Shown: positions 1-8,290 of the stretch, in pieces
How the letters are laid out: the number at the start of each line of letters is the position of its first letter
Numbering within the stretch: position 1 is the first letter of the stretch
Source: an uncultured Lachnospiraceae bacterium
Lineage (GTDB): Bacteria > Bacillota > Clostridia > Lachnospirales > Lachnospiraceae
Direction of reading: 5' to 3'
DNA: 45,024 nucleotides
Assembly (NCBI GenBank): GCA_910579685.1
Contig: CAJTVN010000034.1
Location: 1-45,024 of the forward strand
Program-made: the position numbers and the translations under genes
Notes under the pieces: generated by a model
Database searches by the model: none
The model's input: the letters and a program-made list of their open reading frames with translations, nothing else
Told to the model about the DNA's origin: nothing

Positions 1-126
1 AATATCCTGCATATTCAGGCGGTCAATGAAGCCACTGTTATCCAGAAGATAACCCACCAGGGTAAGCCCTCCTGATGGAATAATACGTTCATTAGTGAAT
101 TCAATCTGGAAATGAGTTGGTTTCAT
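1..126 (-). CDS. IS1380-like transposase, N-terminal part (runs off the left edge)
   Basis: On the minus strand an ATG at 124-126 opens a frame of 42 codons that is still open at base 1. The peptide begins MKPTHFQIEFTNERIIPSGG and then has LVGYLLDNSGFIDRLN. This opening (about seven residues, then IEFT and an S/F-GG motif) is what I recall for the N-terminus of IS1380-family DDE transposases. A ribosome site AAGGAG lies about 9 bases before the ATG, and a promoter-like pair sits further upstream, so the reading frame looks real. The catalytic DDE core is outside the window, so whether the copy is intact cannot be judged. The family call rests on the N-terminus only. Confidence 0.6.
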   Translation of the reverse strand, partial: MKPTHFQIEFTNERIIPSGGLTLVGYLLDNSGFIDRLNMQDI

Positions 127-199
127 AAAACTGCTCTCCTTCAGTATGTGATATTGACGATATTCTCAATAAAGATGATACCATATCTGGCAGTTTTAT

Positions 200-229
200 A
201 CTATAATCTGTTCACCAAGTGGGTGTAAA
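200..229 (-). promoter_or_regulatory. Putative promoter of the transposase gene
   Basis: On the minus strand TTTACA (224-229) and TATAGT (200-205) are separated by 18 bases. They point into the transposase reading frame, about 75 bases upstream of its ATG. Confidence 0.45.
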
Positions 230-307
230 AATAGATAGAAGGAAAAACTTCGCAAATGCTGATTAAATATGCAGTTGTCAGCGTTCAAAGCAATTGAGTT
301 TCACTGA

Positions 308-452
308 TTCAGGTACAGAGTAAATACGTTGGGAACACGAAATATGGCAGAGTATGCGCTGCGAACGGGTACCAGATTCCTTCATATCAGCACCATCAGC
401 GTGTCGGGCAAAAGCCAGGCGGATGTTTTTGGATCGCTCCCTTTTTCTGAAT
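308..452 (+). pseudogene. Internal fragment of an extended SDR / NAD-dependent epimerase or thioester-reductase gene
   Basis: A frame open from base 308 reads VNTLGTRNMAEYALRTG followed by TRFLHISTISVSGKS. This is the helix and beta strand with the STxSVSG signature of extended SDR enzymes, seen in NAD-dependent epimerases and in thioester-reductase domains. There is no start codon with a ribosome site, no Rossmann GxxGxxG N-terminus and no YxxxK catalytic motif. Similarity fades near 440-450, just where the pheT stop lies on the other strand. The fragment is bounded on the left by the presumed insertion-sequence end. I read it as a gene remnant left by insertion and deletion. The exact subfamily cannot be told from about 45 residues. 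Confidence 0.5.
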
Positions 453-2897
453 TTATTGTGTTCTTAGCTCAGCCCCCATCATCCTGCCAAGCTTTTTCAT
501 CACCTGACTGGCCGCATTTTCAATCTCCTTAGAGGTCAGCGTTTTCTCATCCGATCCGATGGTCAGGCGGATCGTCACGGACTTCTTTCCCGCCGGAATC
601 TGCCTGCCTCGGTATTCGTCCGCGAAGGAGGCGGCCTTCAAGAGTGCGCTCGCCTTCTTTTTGCCCAGGATGGCGTCATGGATATCCGTCCACTTGGCAT
701 CCGCATCAAAAAGCATGGAGATATCGTAATCCGTTTCCGGATATTCTGCAAGGTGCGCAAACCGATTGGTCCTGGAGCTTAAAGGCCGCAGCTTTACGGC
801 GTCCAGCTCAAACAGCATGACGGAGAGGGTTTTGATTCCGCATTCCATGGCGGCTTTTTTGGAAAGAAGCCCCATATCGCCGATCCGCTCATCGTCAAGA
901 CAGATATTCAGCCAAACGGTGTCGTCCGCCCACGACGGCTTTTCCACTTTCCGGAATGTAAAGGGTTCCATGTGGGTATAGAGGGACATATACTCGAGAA
1001 CGCCCTTGGCCTTGCGGAAAAGTGCGGTGATATCGTTCTCATTGCTGGCAAGGGCCGCCCCGATATGCCTGCGCTGCTGCGGCAGGGACTCGTTTTCCTC
1101 ATAGGGGGAGCTGTAGTTTTTGTCAGAGAAGACCTGTGCCTCCTCAAAGATTGAGAAGTCATTAAAATAGCGCTCGTTTTTTACCACTGCCTCACAGAGA
1201 TTGGGAAGCAGACAAGAGCGGATGCAGGCAAGGTCCGGTGCGGGCGGTGTGGCAAGCCTTAACACGCCTTCCGTGCTTGGCAGCACGGCGTTAACAAATA
1301 CATCGTTCATCCAGGGATAGGTGTAAATCTCCTGCATCCCGCAGCGGATGGCAAGATATTCCTTGATATTCCGGATCAGATCCTGATCCTTCTGATTGAT
1401 TGCACCCTCAAAGGAAGTGGTGAATTTTGTTGCCTCAAAGCGATCGTAGCCGTACATTCTGGCAACTTCCTCCAAAACGTCGTCCTTCATGGAAATATCG
1501 CCGGTAGAGCGCCAGCTGGGAGCGGTGACGTGCAGATTGTCATTGCCTATTTTCACATCAAAGCCCAGAAGTTTTAGCTTTCCGCAGATCACGTCGTCTG
1601 ACAGCTTTTTTCCAAGGCGTTTTGCCAGCCATGCCAGGCTCACGTCAATCTCCGCCCGGTTAAGTTTCTTCTCATACCGATCGCAATATCCTGTCACTTT
1701 CATCTCCGGAAACTGTTCCTGAAAATATTGCATGGAGAGGGAAAGGGCCTGATCGCACCGCTGTGGGTCGATGGCTTTTTCGTACCGGGAGGAAGCTTCG
1801 GTCCGGGTGTCGTGGCGAAGCGCCGCCCTGCGGATTCCCATGGATTCAAAGTTTGCGATTTCCAGAATGACACGCCTTGTATCGGGAAGAATGGAATCTT
1901 TTGAGCCGCCCATGACGCCGGCAAGAGCCACCGGCCCCTGGGAGTCCGAAATCACCAGATCATCCGCACACAGATCAAGCTCCCTGTCATTTAACAGGCG
2001 CAGCCGCTCGCCGTCAGCGGCAGGCCTCACAATGATGTGATCCGAAATATGGTCAGCGTCAAATGCGTGTGTGGGGTTTCCCGTAGCGAGCATGACATAG
2101 TTTGTGATATCCACCAGCGCATTGATGGGACGCATCCCCGCCTTCCATATCCGGTTTTGCATCCGGTAGGGCGATGGTTTTACTTCCACGCCGGACAGTT
2201 CCACGCCGATATACCTGGCACAGCGGTCCGGGGCTGCGATTTCTATCTGAAAATCGGTTGATACGTCTGCCTCGTAAGGCCTGATCTCGGCAAGGGGCAG
2301 ATCATACAGGGCCGCAATCTCACGGGCAATGCCGTAGTGCCCCCAGAGATCCGGTCGGTTGGTCATGGACTTGTTGTCAATTTCCAGCAGGATGTCATTC
2401 ATGTCCAGTGCGTCTGCCAGAGGAGTTCCCGCCGGTGCGTCAAAGGAAGACAGATCCAGAATCTCTGCCTCTGCGGCTGCCGGGAACAGTTCCCCCAGCC
2501 CGATTTCGTCCGAGGCGCAGATCATGCCAAAGGATTCCACGCCCCGGAGTTTGGAATTTTTGATGACAACGGGTTCTCCCTCGCCGTGCCAGCGGACCGA
2601 AGCGCCGGGGCAGGAGACGGCCACGCGCATTCCCGCGCACAGGTTGCTGCCGCCGCATACGATCTCTTTTACGTCTCCGCCGCCGATATCGGTTTTACAG
2701 ACCTTCAGTCTGTCCGCATTGGGATGGGGCTTAACTTCCCGGATCACTCCCACGATCATTTTGTCGAAACGACGGGAGAGATCTTCCACATTCTCCACCT
2801 CCACGGTGGACATTGTCAGATCATATGCCAGTTTTTTCAGATCGATTGTTTCCGGAATTGAAACATAATCCCCGATCCATGATAATGATAATTTCAT
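453..2897 (-). CDS. pheT: Phenylalanine--tRNA ligase beta subunit
   Basis: This is the 814-residue beta chain of the alpha2beta2 enzyme that charges tRNA-Phe in the cytoplasm. In order it shows the N-terminal EMAP/OB-type tRNA-binding domain (about residues 40-150, including PHPNADRLKVCK), the B3/B4 domain that carries editing (about 210-400), the B5 domain (about 405-480) and a C-terminal anticodon-binding FDX-ACB domain (about 720-814, from AEYPETDYDISMLFD). Length matches the family. The start is set by GGGGGAAG a few bases upstream of the ATG. It lies 12 bases after pheS and is surely co-transcribed with it under the T-box. No terminator is visible after its stop; the downstream DNA has been rearranged. 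Confidence 0.97.
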   Translation of the reverse strand: MKLSLSWIGDYVSIPETIDLKKLAYDLTMSTVEVENVEDLSRRFDKMIVGVIREVKPHPNADRLKVCKTDIGGGDVKEIVCGGSNLCAGMRVAVSCPGASVRWHGEGEPVVIKNSKLRGVESFGMICASDEIGLGELFPAAAEAEILDLSSFDAPAGTPLADALDMNDILLEIDNKSMTNRPDLWGHYGIAREIAALYDLPLAEIRPYEADVSTDFQIEIAAPDRCARYIGVELSGVEVKPSPYRMQNRIWKAGMRPINALVDITNYVMLATGNPTHAFDADHISDHIIVRPAADGERLRLLNDRELDLCADDLVISDSQGPVALAGVMGGSKDSILPDTRRVILEIANFESMGIRRAALRHDTRTEASSRYEKAIDPQRCDQALSLSMQYFQEQFPEMKVTGYCDRYEKKLNRAEIDVSLAWLAKRLGKKLSDDVICGKLKLLGFDVKIGNDNLHVTAPSWRSTGDISMKDDVLEEVARMYGYDRFEATKFTTSFEGAINQKDQDLIRNIKEYLAIRCGMQEIYTYPWMNDVFVNAVLPSTEGVLRLATPPAPDLACIRSCLLPNLCEAVVKNERYFNDFSIFEEAQVFSDKNYSSPYEENESLPQQRRHIGAALASNENDITALFRKAKGVLEYMSLYTHMEPFTFRKVEKPSWADDTVWLNICLDDERIGDMGLLSKKAAMECGIKTLSVMLFELDAVKLRPLSSRTNRFAHLAEYPETDYDISMLFDADAKWTDIHDAILGKKKASALLKAASFADEYRGRQIPAGKKSVTIRLTIGSDEKTLTSKEIENAASQVMKKLGRMMGAELRTQ

Positions 2898-2909
2898 TTT
2901 TCTTCCCCC

Positions 2910-3947
2910 TTATCTGAACTGTTCAAGAAATCTCAAATCCGCACTGTGAAACAGCCGCACGTCGTCCACGCCGTAGCGCATCATGACCAGCCGGTCCAAA
3001 CCGATATTTACATAGAATCCGGTGTATTCGTCCGGGTCAAGGCCTGCTGCAAGAAGCACGTTGGGATGCGGCGATCCGCCCGGCATGACCTCGATCCAGC
3101 CCACATGCTTGCAGACGCTGCAGCCTTTGCCGCCGCAGACCTGGCATTCCATGTCGATCTCAAAGCCCGGCTCCACGAAGGGGAAGAAGCCGGAGCGCAT
3201 CCGGACAGCCACGTCCCTGCCGAACACCTTGCTCAGAATGCTCTTGATCATGACCTTGCCGGAGGTGAACGTAATGTCCCTGTCAACAATCAGCGCCTCA
3301 TACTGAAAAAAGGCCCTCTCGTGGTGGGCGTCCGTTGTCTCGTTCCGATAGACCCGCCCCGGATACACGAAACGGTAGGGCGGCTTATGGGTTTGCATGT
3401 AGCGGACGCTGCCGCCGGTCAGGTGGGGACGCAGGCAGAGCTTTTCGTTCGTGCTTCCCTGATCATGGCCCTCCAGCCAGTAGGTATCCATGCTTTCCCG
3501 GGCCGGATGGTCCGGCGGGAAATTCAGCTTGTCAAAGGCGTACATCTCGCTTGTGATCTCGTCCTCCTGGAAGATCTCGAATCCCATGGAACGGAAGGTA
3601 TCGTTCAGGTCGTAGCACATCTGCGTGATCGGATGCAGCCCGCCCTGCCTTGGAAGGATTCCGGGAACAGAACAGTCAAAATCCGCAGACACTTCCGAGG
3701 CTTTCAGCTTCAGATCCGTCCTCTTTGCGTCAATCCATTCCGTGATCTGCCTCTTTGCCTGGTTGAGCCGTGTTCCCATTTCGGGGCGAAGCTCAGGAAC
3801 CAGATTCGGAAGCTCCTTCATCAGAAGACTTAAGGCTCCCTGCCTGCCGATATACGCATTTTTTACGCCCTGCAGTTCGCCTTCGCTGGCGGCCACGGAG
3901 ATTTTGACTTTCACCTCGCTCAGAATGTCGGTAATCTTTTCTTTCAT
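2910..3947 (-). CDS. pheS: Phenylalanine--tRNA ligase alpha subunit
   Basis: This 345-residue alpha chain holds the class II catalytic core that activates phenylalanine. An N-terminal coiled-coil arm (about 1-100) is followed by the class II domain with HPITQMCYDL, the motif 2 region YRNETTDAHHERAFFQYEA and motif 3 GLDRLVMMRYG close to the C-terminus. The segment that usually reads GxGMVHPNV is here PGGSPHPNV. A Cys-rich loop (CQVCGGKGCSVCKH, about residues 266-279) precedes it, with two CxxC pairs. An AAAGGAG site is placed well before the ATG. The gene is first in the pheST operon behind a T-box leader. Confidence 0.97.
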   Translation of the reverse strand: MKEKITDILSEVKVKISVAASEGELQGVKNAYIGRQGALSLLMKELPNLVPELRPEMGTRLNQAKRQITEWIDAKRTDLKLKASEVSADFDCSVPGILPRQGGLHPITQMCYDLNDTFRSMGFEIFQEDEITSEMYAFDKLNFPPDHPARESMDTYWLEGHDQGSTNEKLCLRPHLTGGSVRYMQTHKPPYRFVYPGRVYRNETTDAHHERAFFQYEALIVDRDITFTSGKVMIKSILSKVFGRDVAVRMRSGFFPFVEPGFEIDMECQVCGGKGCSVCKHVGWIEVMPGGSPHPNVLLAAGLDPDEYTGFYVNIGLDRLVMMRYGVDDVRLFHSADLRFLEQFR

Positions 3948-3967
3948 TGCGGCTCCTTTCTTGTCTT

Positions 3968-4045
3968 GCGCATTAGGTGATTGCGAAGCGGTAAGCTACT
4001 GAAATATTCTGTAAATTTACAAGTTTCGCAATTACCTGCTTGCGC
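3968..4045. repeat. Long inverted repeat in the pheST leader
   Basis: The arms 3968-3987 (GCGCATTAGGTGATTGCGAA) and 4025-4045 (TTCGCAATTACCTGCTTGCGC) are near-perfect reverse complements with a small bulge and one G-T pair. Between them lies the 12-base palindrome TGTAAATTTACA at 4010-4021. In the pheS messenger this would form a strong hairpin after the T-box attenuator and before the ribosome site. No poly-U follows, so it is not an ordinary terminator. Confidence 0.75.
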
Positions 4046-4093
4046 ATGGTTTTGTGAAAAACAGTGGGACATACGGCGGGATTTGGGAGAAAC

Positions 4094-4359
4094 AAAAAAC
4101 ACCGCCGCCTGCCATGGGACAAGGGACGATGTGATCGCGGTACCACCCTAATTCAGAGCACTTTCTGCTCCGCACTCGTTTTGTGTAATGAGATCTGCTA
4201 CACGGGCATTCGACTTGGCGCATTCTGGTCAATGCTTTTCGTCAAAAGGCTCCCATACTGAAACTTCCAAAAGGATCGTATGGAATGCTCGCAGCCGGTG
4301 ACATCCCTTCTCTGTTTTACGAAGCCTTTTGTACTCACGTATGTTCAAAACCTGATTAG
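4094..4359 (-). promoter_or_regulatory. T-box riboswitch leader of pheST
   Basis: On the minus strand the conserved T-box sequence AGGGTGGTACCGCG lies at about 4137-4150. Upstream of it is a Stem I region with a GGCTGCGAG distal-loop segment. The triplet UUC in GUUUCAG (4260-4262) is a good candidate for the phenylalanine specifier. Downstream a G+C-rich GCGGCGGTG, able to pair with ACCGC of the T-box core, runs into a T tract at 4094-4099, which forms the attenuator. Uncharged tRNA-Phe is expected to bind and allow read-through into pheST. The fold was judged by eye. Confidence 0.93.
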
Positions 4360-4365
4360 TGACTT

Positions 4366-4394
4366 ATTTTAATACGAATATTGTCTTCTGTCAA
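4366..4394 (-). promoter_or_regulatory. Promoter of the pheST T-box transcript
   Basis: On the minus strand TTGACA (4389-4394) and TAAAAT (4366-4371) are separated by exactly 17 bases. This near-consensus sigma-A promoter predicts a start near 4359, at the beginning of the T-box leader. Confidence 0.85.
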
Positions 4395-4419
4395 GCGGTT
4401 AAATAAGAGGTTTCACCTA

Positions 4420-4447
4420 TTGTTTTCATTTCCATTTATGATAAAAT
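4420..4447 (+). promoter_or_regulatory. Possible promoter of the 4.5-15.2 kb operon
   Basis: TTGTTT (4420-4425) and TAAAAT (4442-4447) have a 16-base spacer, and TATGAT overlaps the latter at 4437-4442. It lies about 65 bases before the first gene of the operon and faces away from the pheST promoter. Confidence 0.4.
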
Positions 4448-4513
4448 AGTATGGTGAACAATGGGACAACCTATAGACGACATCCTAAAATAAGCATAGA
4501 CGGAGGCGTGGAT

Positions 4514-6847
4514 ATGAATATTGAACATGTGCTGGAACAGCTGGATTCCCTGTTTGCCAATCATCGGATTGGCGATGTGGAGGATTTTCTGACGGAAAAA
4601 ATGGAGGAAGCGGCCAGAGAAGGGGACAGGAGTGCGGTTATCACCCTGATGAACGAGATTATCGGCCATTTCCGGGAGACGGGAGAGTTTGACAAGGCGG
4701 TGGAGTACTGCGGCCAGGTGCTTAACCTGATGCAGAAAATGGGCCTTGCCGGTACGATTTCCTATGCGACTACCCTGATAAATGTGGCCAATGCTTACCG
4801 TGCGGCGGGACTTTTGCGCGAGTCCATGGCGGCCTATCAGGAGGCAAAGGCGGTTTATGAGGGAAATATAGCTTACAATGATTTCCGCTATGCCAGTCTT
4901 TACAACAATATGAGCCTGCTGTTCCAGGAGATGGGGGACTATGAGAGCGCCTGTGACTGCCTGGAGAGAGCTCTTGCAATTGCCACGCAGTACAGCGAGG
5001 CAAGGATAGAGGTGGCGGTGACCTACACCAACCTTGCCGCCTCCGAGCTTAAGCTTGGCAGATATGAGGAGGCAATCGACCATCTGAAACAGGCTTTCTC
5101 CATCTTCGAGATGGACGAGGAGCGGGATTACCACTACAGCGGCGCATTGTCAGCCATGGGCGAGGCCCAGTATCTTTCAGGCAATCTGGAGGAATCGGCA
5201 AGGTATTATAAGCTGGCGCTGAACGAGATCGAGAGGAATATGGGAAAGAATAAAGCGTACGAAATCACGCTCCAGAATCTTAATGCGGTCACTATGCAGA
5301 TGGAGAATCTTCCGGTAAGGGGGCAGAGTTTCAGCAACGGACTTGAACTGTGCGAGGCCTTTTACCGGGAATTCGGAGAACCCATGATCCGTTCCAGATT
5401 CCCCTTGTACGAGCAGCTGATTGCGGTGGGGCTGGTGGGAGAGGGCTCTGACTGCTTCGGCTTTGATGATGAAGTTTCAAGAGACCATGATTTCGGCCCG
5501 GGATTCTGCATGTGGCTTACGGATCAGGTCTATGACGAGATCGGAGAGGAGCTGCAGAGAGCCTATGACGAGCTGCCCTCCACATATATGGGAATCACCA
5601 GGTTTACCACGGCGAAGGCGCAAAAGCGGGTGGGCGTGTTCCGCATCAGCGATTTCTACGAGAATATCATCGGGCTGACAGATGTTCCGACAACCAGGAA
5701 CCAGTGGCTTTTCCTTGACGATTACAGACTTGCAACGGCCGCAAACGGCAAGGTGTTCCGGGATGATCTGGGAGAATTTACCAGAATCCGGAACGGGATT
5801 TTAGATTATTATCCGGAGGAGGTGCGCATCAAGAAAATCGCAAGGGAAGCGGCGCTCATGGCCCAGTCCGGACAGTACAATTACTCCCGTATGTTTGGAA
5901 GGGGAGAGAAGGTCACGGCCCAGATTGCGCTCTCCGAGTTTTTGAAGCATACCATGGCAATGATCTATCTGCTGAATCGGAAGTATGCGCCTTTTTATAA
6001 GTGGATGCACAGAGGGATGGAGAACCTCCATATTTTGCGTGAGCTGCGGGACGTCCTCGGCGCTCTTGCGGATATGCCGGTGGGAGATGAGAGGATTCCC
6101 CAGACCATTGAGCTGATCGTGGCGCTGATCATTGCGGAGATGAAAAAGCAGGGGCTTACCAGCGGGGACGATAATTATCTGGATCATCACACGGATCAGA
6201 TTTTAAAGAGCATTCCCCAGAAGGAAGTGCGGGACGATTCTTTTAAGAAAGCGCTGATTAACGAAATGGTCGCGCTGGAGTGGGAAGCTTTTGACAAGGT
6301 GGAAAACGAGGGCGGAAGGGCGGACTGCCAGGATGACTGGAACACCTTTTCCATCATGCGGACAAGCCAGTATTATACCTGGACATCCGACATGCTAAAG
6401 AGCTATATCCATGATTTCCATGTGGCGAACGGAAAGGGCTGGAATCTGATAACGGAGAAATACGGGAGGATGATGGAGAGCACCGCACCGAAGCGTTATG
6501 AGCAGATTCGGGAATCCCTTCCTCAGATCCCGGAGGAAAAGAGGAAGATTATTGAGGCCATTGTGAAGATACAGGTTGAATGGATGGAGGATTTCGCCAT
6601 GCGTTTTCCCAAAGCCGCAGGCAATGCCAGAAGCATTCATACTTCGGAAGACAGCCTGTTTAATACCTCCTATGAGACGTATCTGAGAGGAGAAATTTCC
6701 ACCTACTCGGATGAAACTTTGGATCTGTATGGAAGATTTATTGCGCAGCTTGGCAGAAACAACCAGAATCTTGCGGAGATGATTATGCGCAACACGGCTT
6801 TGCTGTACGGCTATGAGTCCCTGGAGGATCTGGAGGCGAAGCTTTAA
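4514..6847 (+). CDS. TPR - DUF4037 - DUF4125 three-domain protein
   Basis: This is a 777-residue cytoplasmic protein. Residues about 30-270 are tetratricopeptide-type helical pairs (for example YASLYNNMSLLFQEMGDYES and TYTNLAASELKLGRYEEAI), a likely protein-binding scaffold. Next comes a DUF4037 domain, which belongs to the nucleotidyltransferase fold: G311-S312 and the acidic pair D324-H-D326 in SRDHDFGPGF match the GS...DxD pattern. The C-terminal part (about 570-777) is DUF4125, with EGGRADCQDDW and ETYLRGEISTYSDET. The start at 4514 follows GGAGG at good spacing; an earlier in-frame ATG at 4451 lacks one. It is first in the operon and has no known reaction. A small-molecule or nucleotidyl transfer role is only an inference from the fold. 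Confidence 0.85.
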   Translation: MNIEHVLEQLDSLFANHRIGDVEDFLTEKMEEAAREGDRSAVITLMNEIIGHFRETGEFDKAVEYCGQVLNLMQKMGLAGTISYATTLINVANAYRAAGLLRESMAAYQEAKAVYEGNIAYNDFRYASLYNNMSLLFQEMGDYESACDCLERALAIATQYSEARIEVAVTYTNLAASELKLGRYEEAIDHLKQAFSIFEMDEERDYHYSGALSAMGEAQYLSGNLEESARYYKLALNEIERNMGKNKAYEITLQNLNAVTMQMENLPVRGQSFSNGLELCEAFYREFGEPMIRSRFPLYEQLIAVGLVGEGSDCFGFDDEVSRDHDFGPGFCMWLTDQVYDEIGEELQRAYDELPSTYMGITRFTTAKAQKRVGVFRISDFYENIIGLTDVPTTRNQWLFLDDYRLATAANGKVFRDDLGEFTRIRNGILDYYPEEVRIKKIAREAALMAQSGQYNYSRMFGRGEKVTAQIALSEFLKHTMAMIYLLNRKYAPFYKWMHRGMENLHILRELRDVLGALADMPVGDERIPQTIELIVALIIAEMKKQGLTSGDDNYLDHHTDQILKSIPQKEVRDDSFKKALINEMVALEWEAFDKVENEGGRADCQDDWNTFSIMRTSQYYTWTSDMLKSYIHDFHVANGKGWNLITEKYGRMMESTAPKRYEQIRESLPQIPEEKRKIIEAIVKIQVEWMEDFAMRFPKAAGNARSIHTSEDSLFNTSYETYLRGEISTYSDETLDLYGRFIAQLGRNNQNLAEMIMRNTALLYGYESLEDLEAKL

Positions 6848-6894
6848 CAGAAGATGCGGAGAGCTGTCTGTCGATAAAGGAGCAGAGTTGCGTT

Positions 6895-8250
6895 ATGAAA
6901 GAGAAAAAGTCGTTTGAAATCGATATGTGTACGGGGCCTTTGCTGGGAAAGATCCTGCTTTTTACCCTGCCGCTGATTTTGTCAGGCATTCTGCAGCTTT
7001 TATTTAATGCCGCAGACGTGGTTGTGGTTGGACGGTATGCCGGCAATGAATCCCTGGCTGCGGTGGGATCTACGGGGTCTCTGACTAATTTGCTGGTCAA
7101 TGTGTTTATCGGGCTTTCCGTGGGCGTCAATGTCCTGGTGGCAAGATATTACGGCGGAAAAAAGGAAGACGAGGTAAGCGCTACGGTGCATACCGCCATG
7201 ATCATCAGCGTTGCGGGAGGCGTTTTCCTGACAGCTCTCGGCTTTGTGGCGGCGAAACCGCTTCTTGAGCTTATGGACACTCCGGAAAACGTGATCCGTC
7301 TTTCCGTTCTCTATATGCGGATTTATTTCGCCGGTATGCCGGTAATGCTTCTGTATAATTTTGGAAGCGCTGTGCTTCGGGCCATCGGAGATACGAGAAG
7401 GCCTCTGTTTTACTTAATAATAGCAGGTGTTATAAACGTCTGTCTGAACCTCTGTTTCGTGGTCGGGTTCCATATGGGGGTTGCCGGGGTCGCCCTTGCG
7501 ACCGTGATTTCCCAGTGCGTTTCCGCAGGGCTCATTGTCCGCTGTCTGATGCGCAGCGAAGGGTGTTTTCAGTTTTCCTTCTCCAGGCTTAAGATGGACT
7601 GGGAAAAGTTTGGAAGAATTGCGAGAATCGGCCTCCCGGCCGGAGTTCAGGGAGCGCTGTTTTCCGTCTCCAATGTATTGATCCAGTCCTCGGTAAATTC
7701 CTTTGGCGCGGTTGCCATGGCGGGAAATACGGCGGGAAGCAATGTGGAGGGATTTGTCTACACGTCCATGAATGCGGTCCATCAGACGGCGGTAAGCTTT
7801 ACCGGACAGAATCTGGGGGGCAGGAAATTTGACAGAATTCGTAAGATTATACTGGAGTGCGTGATTCTTGTCACGCTGATCGGCCTTTTCATGGGAAATG
7901 GGGTGGTATTGTTCGGACATCAGATTCTGGGGGTGTACTCCTCTGACGAGGAAGTAATTGCCTATGGAATCCAGAGGCTGCGGGTGATCTGTACCTGGTA
8001 TTGTCTGTGCGGTATCATGGATGTGCTGGTTGGCTGTATCAGGGGGCTGGGATATGCGGTGATGCCCATGATCGTATCTTTGATGGGGGCCTGCGTATTT
8101 CGGATTATCTGGCTCTACACGTTTTTTGCGTGGAGCAGATCCTTACATACACTATATGTTTCCTATCCGGTATCCTGGGCTTTGACAGCGGCTGTCCATG
8201 CGGTCTGCCTCTTTATCGTGCAAAGGCGGATGGAAAAGAAGTTTGGATGA
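6895..8250 (+). CDS. MATE-family efflux transporter
   Basis: This 451-residue integral membrane protein has about 12 hydrophobic segments in two homologous halves, as in multidrug and toxic-compound extrusion carriers of the MOP superfamily. Its N-terminus (GPLLGKILLFTLPLILSGIL, then LFNAADVVVVGRYAG) is the family's usual opening. Such carriers export cationic drugs or metabolites using a sodium or proton gradient; the substrate here cannot be read from the sequence. AAAGGAG lies about 15 bases before the ATG, a rather long spacing. It lies 47 bases after the TPR gene and 40 before the HAD-AroA gene, on the same strand. Confidence 0.93.
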   Translation: MKEKKSFEIDMCTGPLLGKILLFTLPLILSGILQLLFNAADVVVVGRYAGNESLAAVGSTGSLTNLLVNVFIGLSVGVNVLVARYYGGKKEDEVSATVHTAMIISVAGGVFLTALGFVAAKPLLELMDTPENVIRLSVLYMRIYFAGMPVMLLYNFGSAVLRAIGDTRRPLFYLIIAGVINVCLNLCFVVGFHMGVAGVALATVISQCVSAGLIVRCLMRSEGCFQFSFSRLKMDWEKFGRIARIGLPAGVQGALFSVSNVLIQSSVNSFGAVAMAGNTAGSNVEGFVYTSMNAVHQTAVSFTGQNLGGRKFDRIRKIILECVILVTLIGLFMGNGVVLFGHQILGVYSSDEEVIAYGIQRLRVICTWYCLCGIMDVLVGCIRGLGYAVMPMIVSLMGACVFRIIWLYTFFAWSRSLHTLYVSYPVSWALTAAVHAVCLFIVQRRMEKKFG

Positions 8251-8290
8251 AAGTTTGGATGGAAATGCCGGGAAAGGCGGTGGACTCGAT

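Larger units (their letters stand above)
1..313 (-). mobile_element. End of an insertion sequence (IS1380-like), partial
   Basis: The transposase start, its upstream promoter and about 190 bases of non-coding DNA form the 5' end of an element. I place the outer boundary near 313 because the minus strand there starts with CCTGAATCAGTG, a plausible terminal inverted repeat, and because plus-strand homology to an SDR enzyme starts directly beside it. The matching far end is outside the window, so neither the terminal repeat nor the target duplication can be confirmed. Confidence 0.4.

Noticed and set aside
4451..4513. Longer start for the TPR protein
   Set aside because: The ATG at 4451 has no ribosome site and lies in the promoter region; GGAGG precedes the ATG at 4514.
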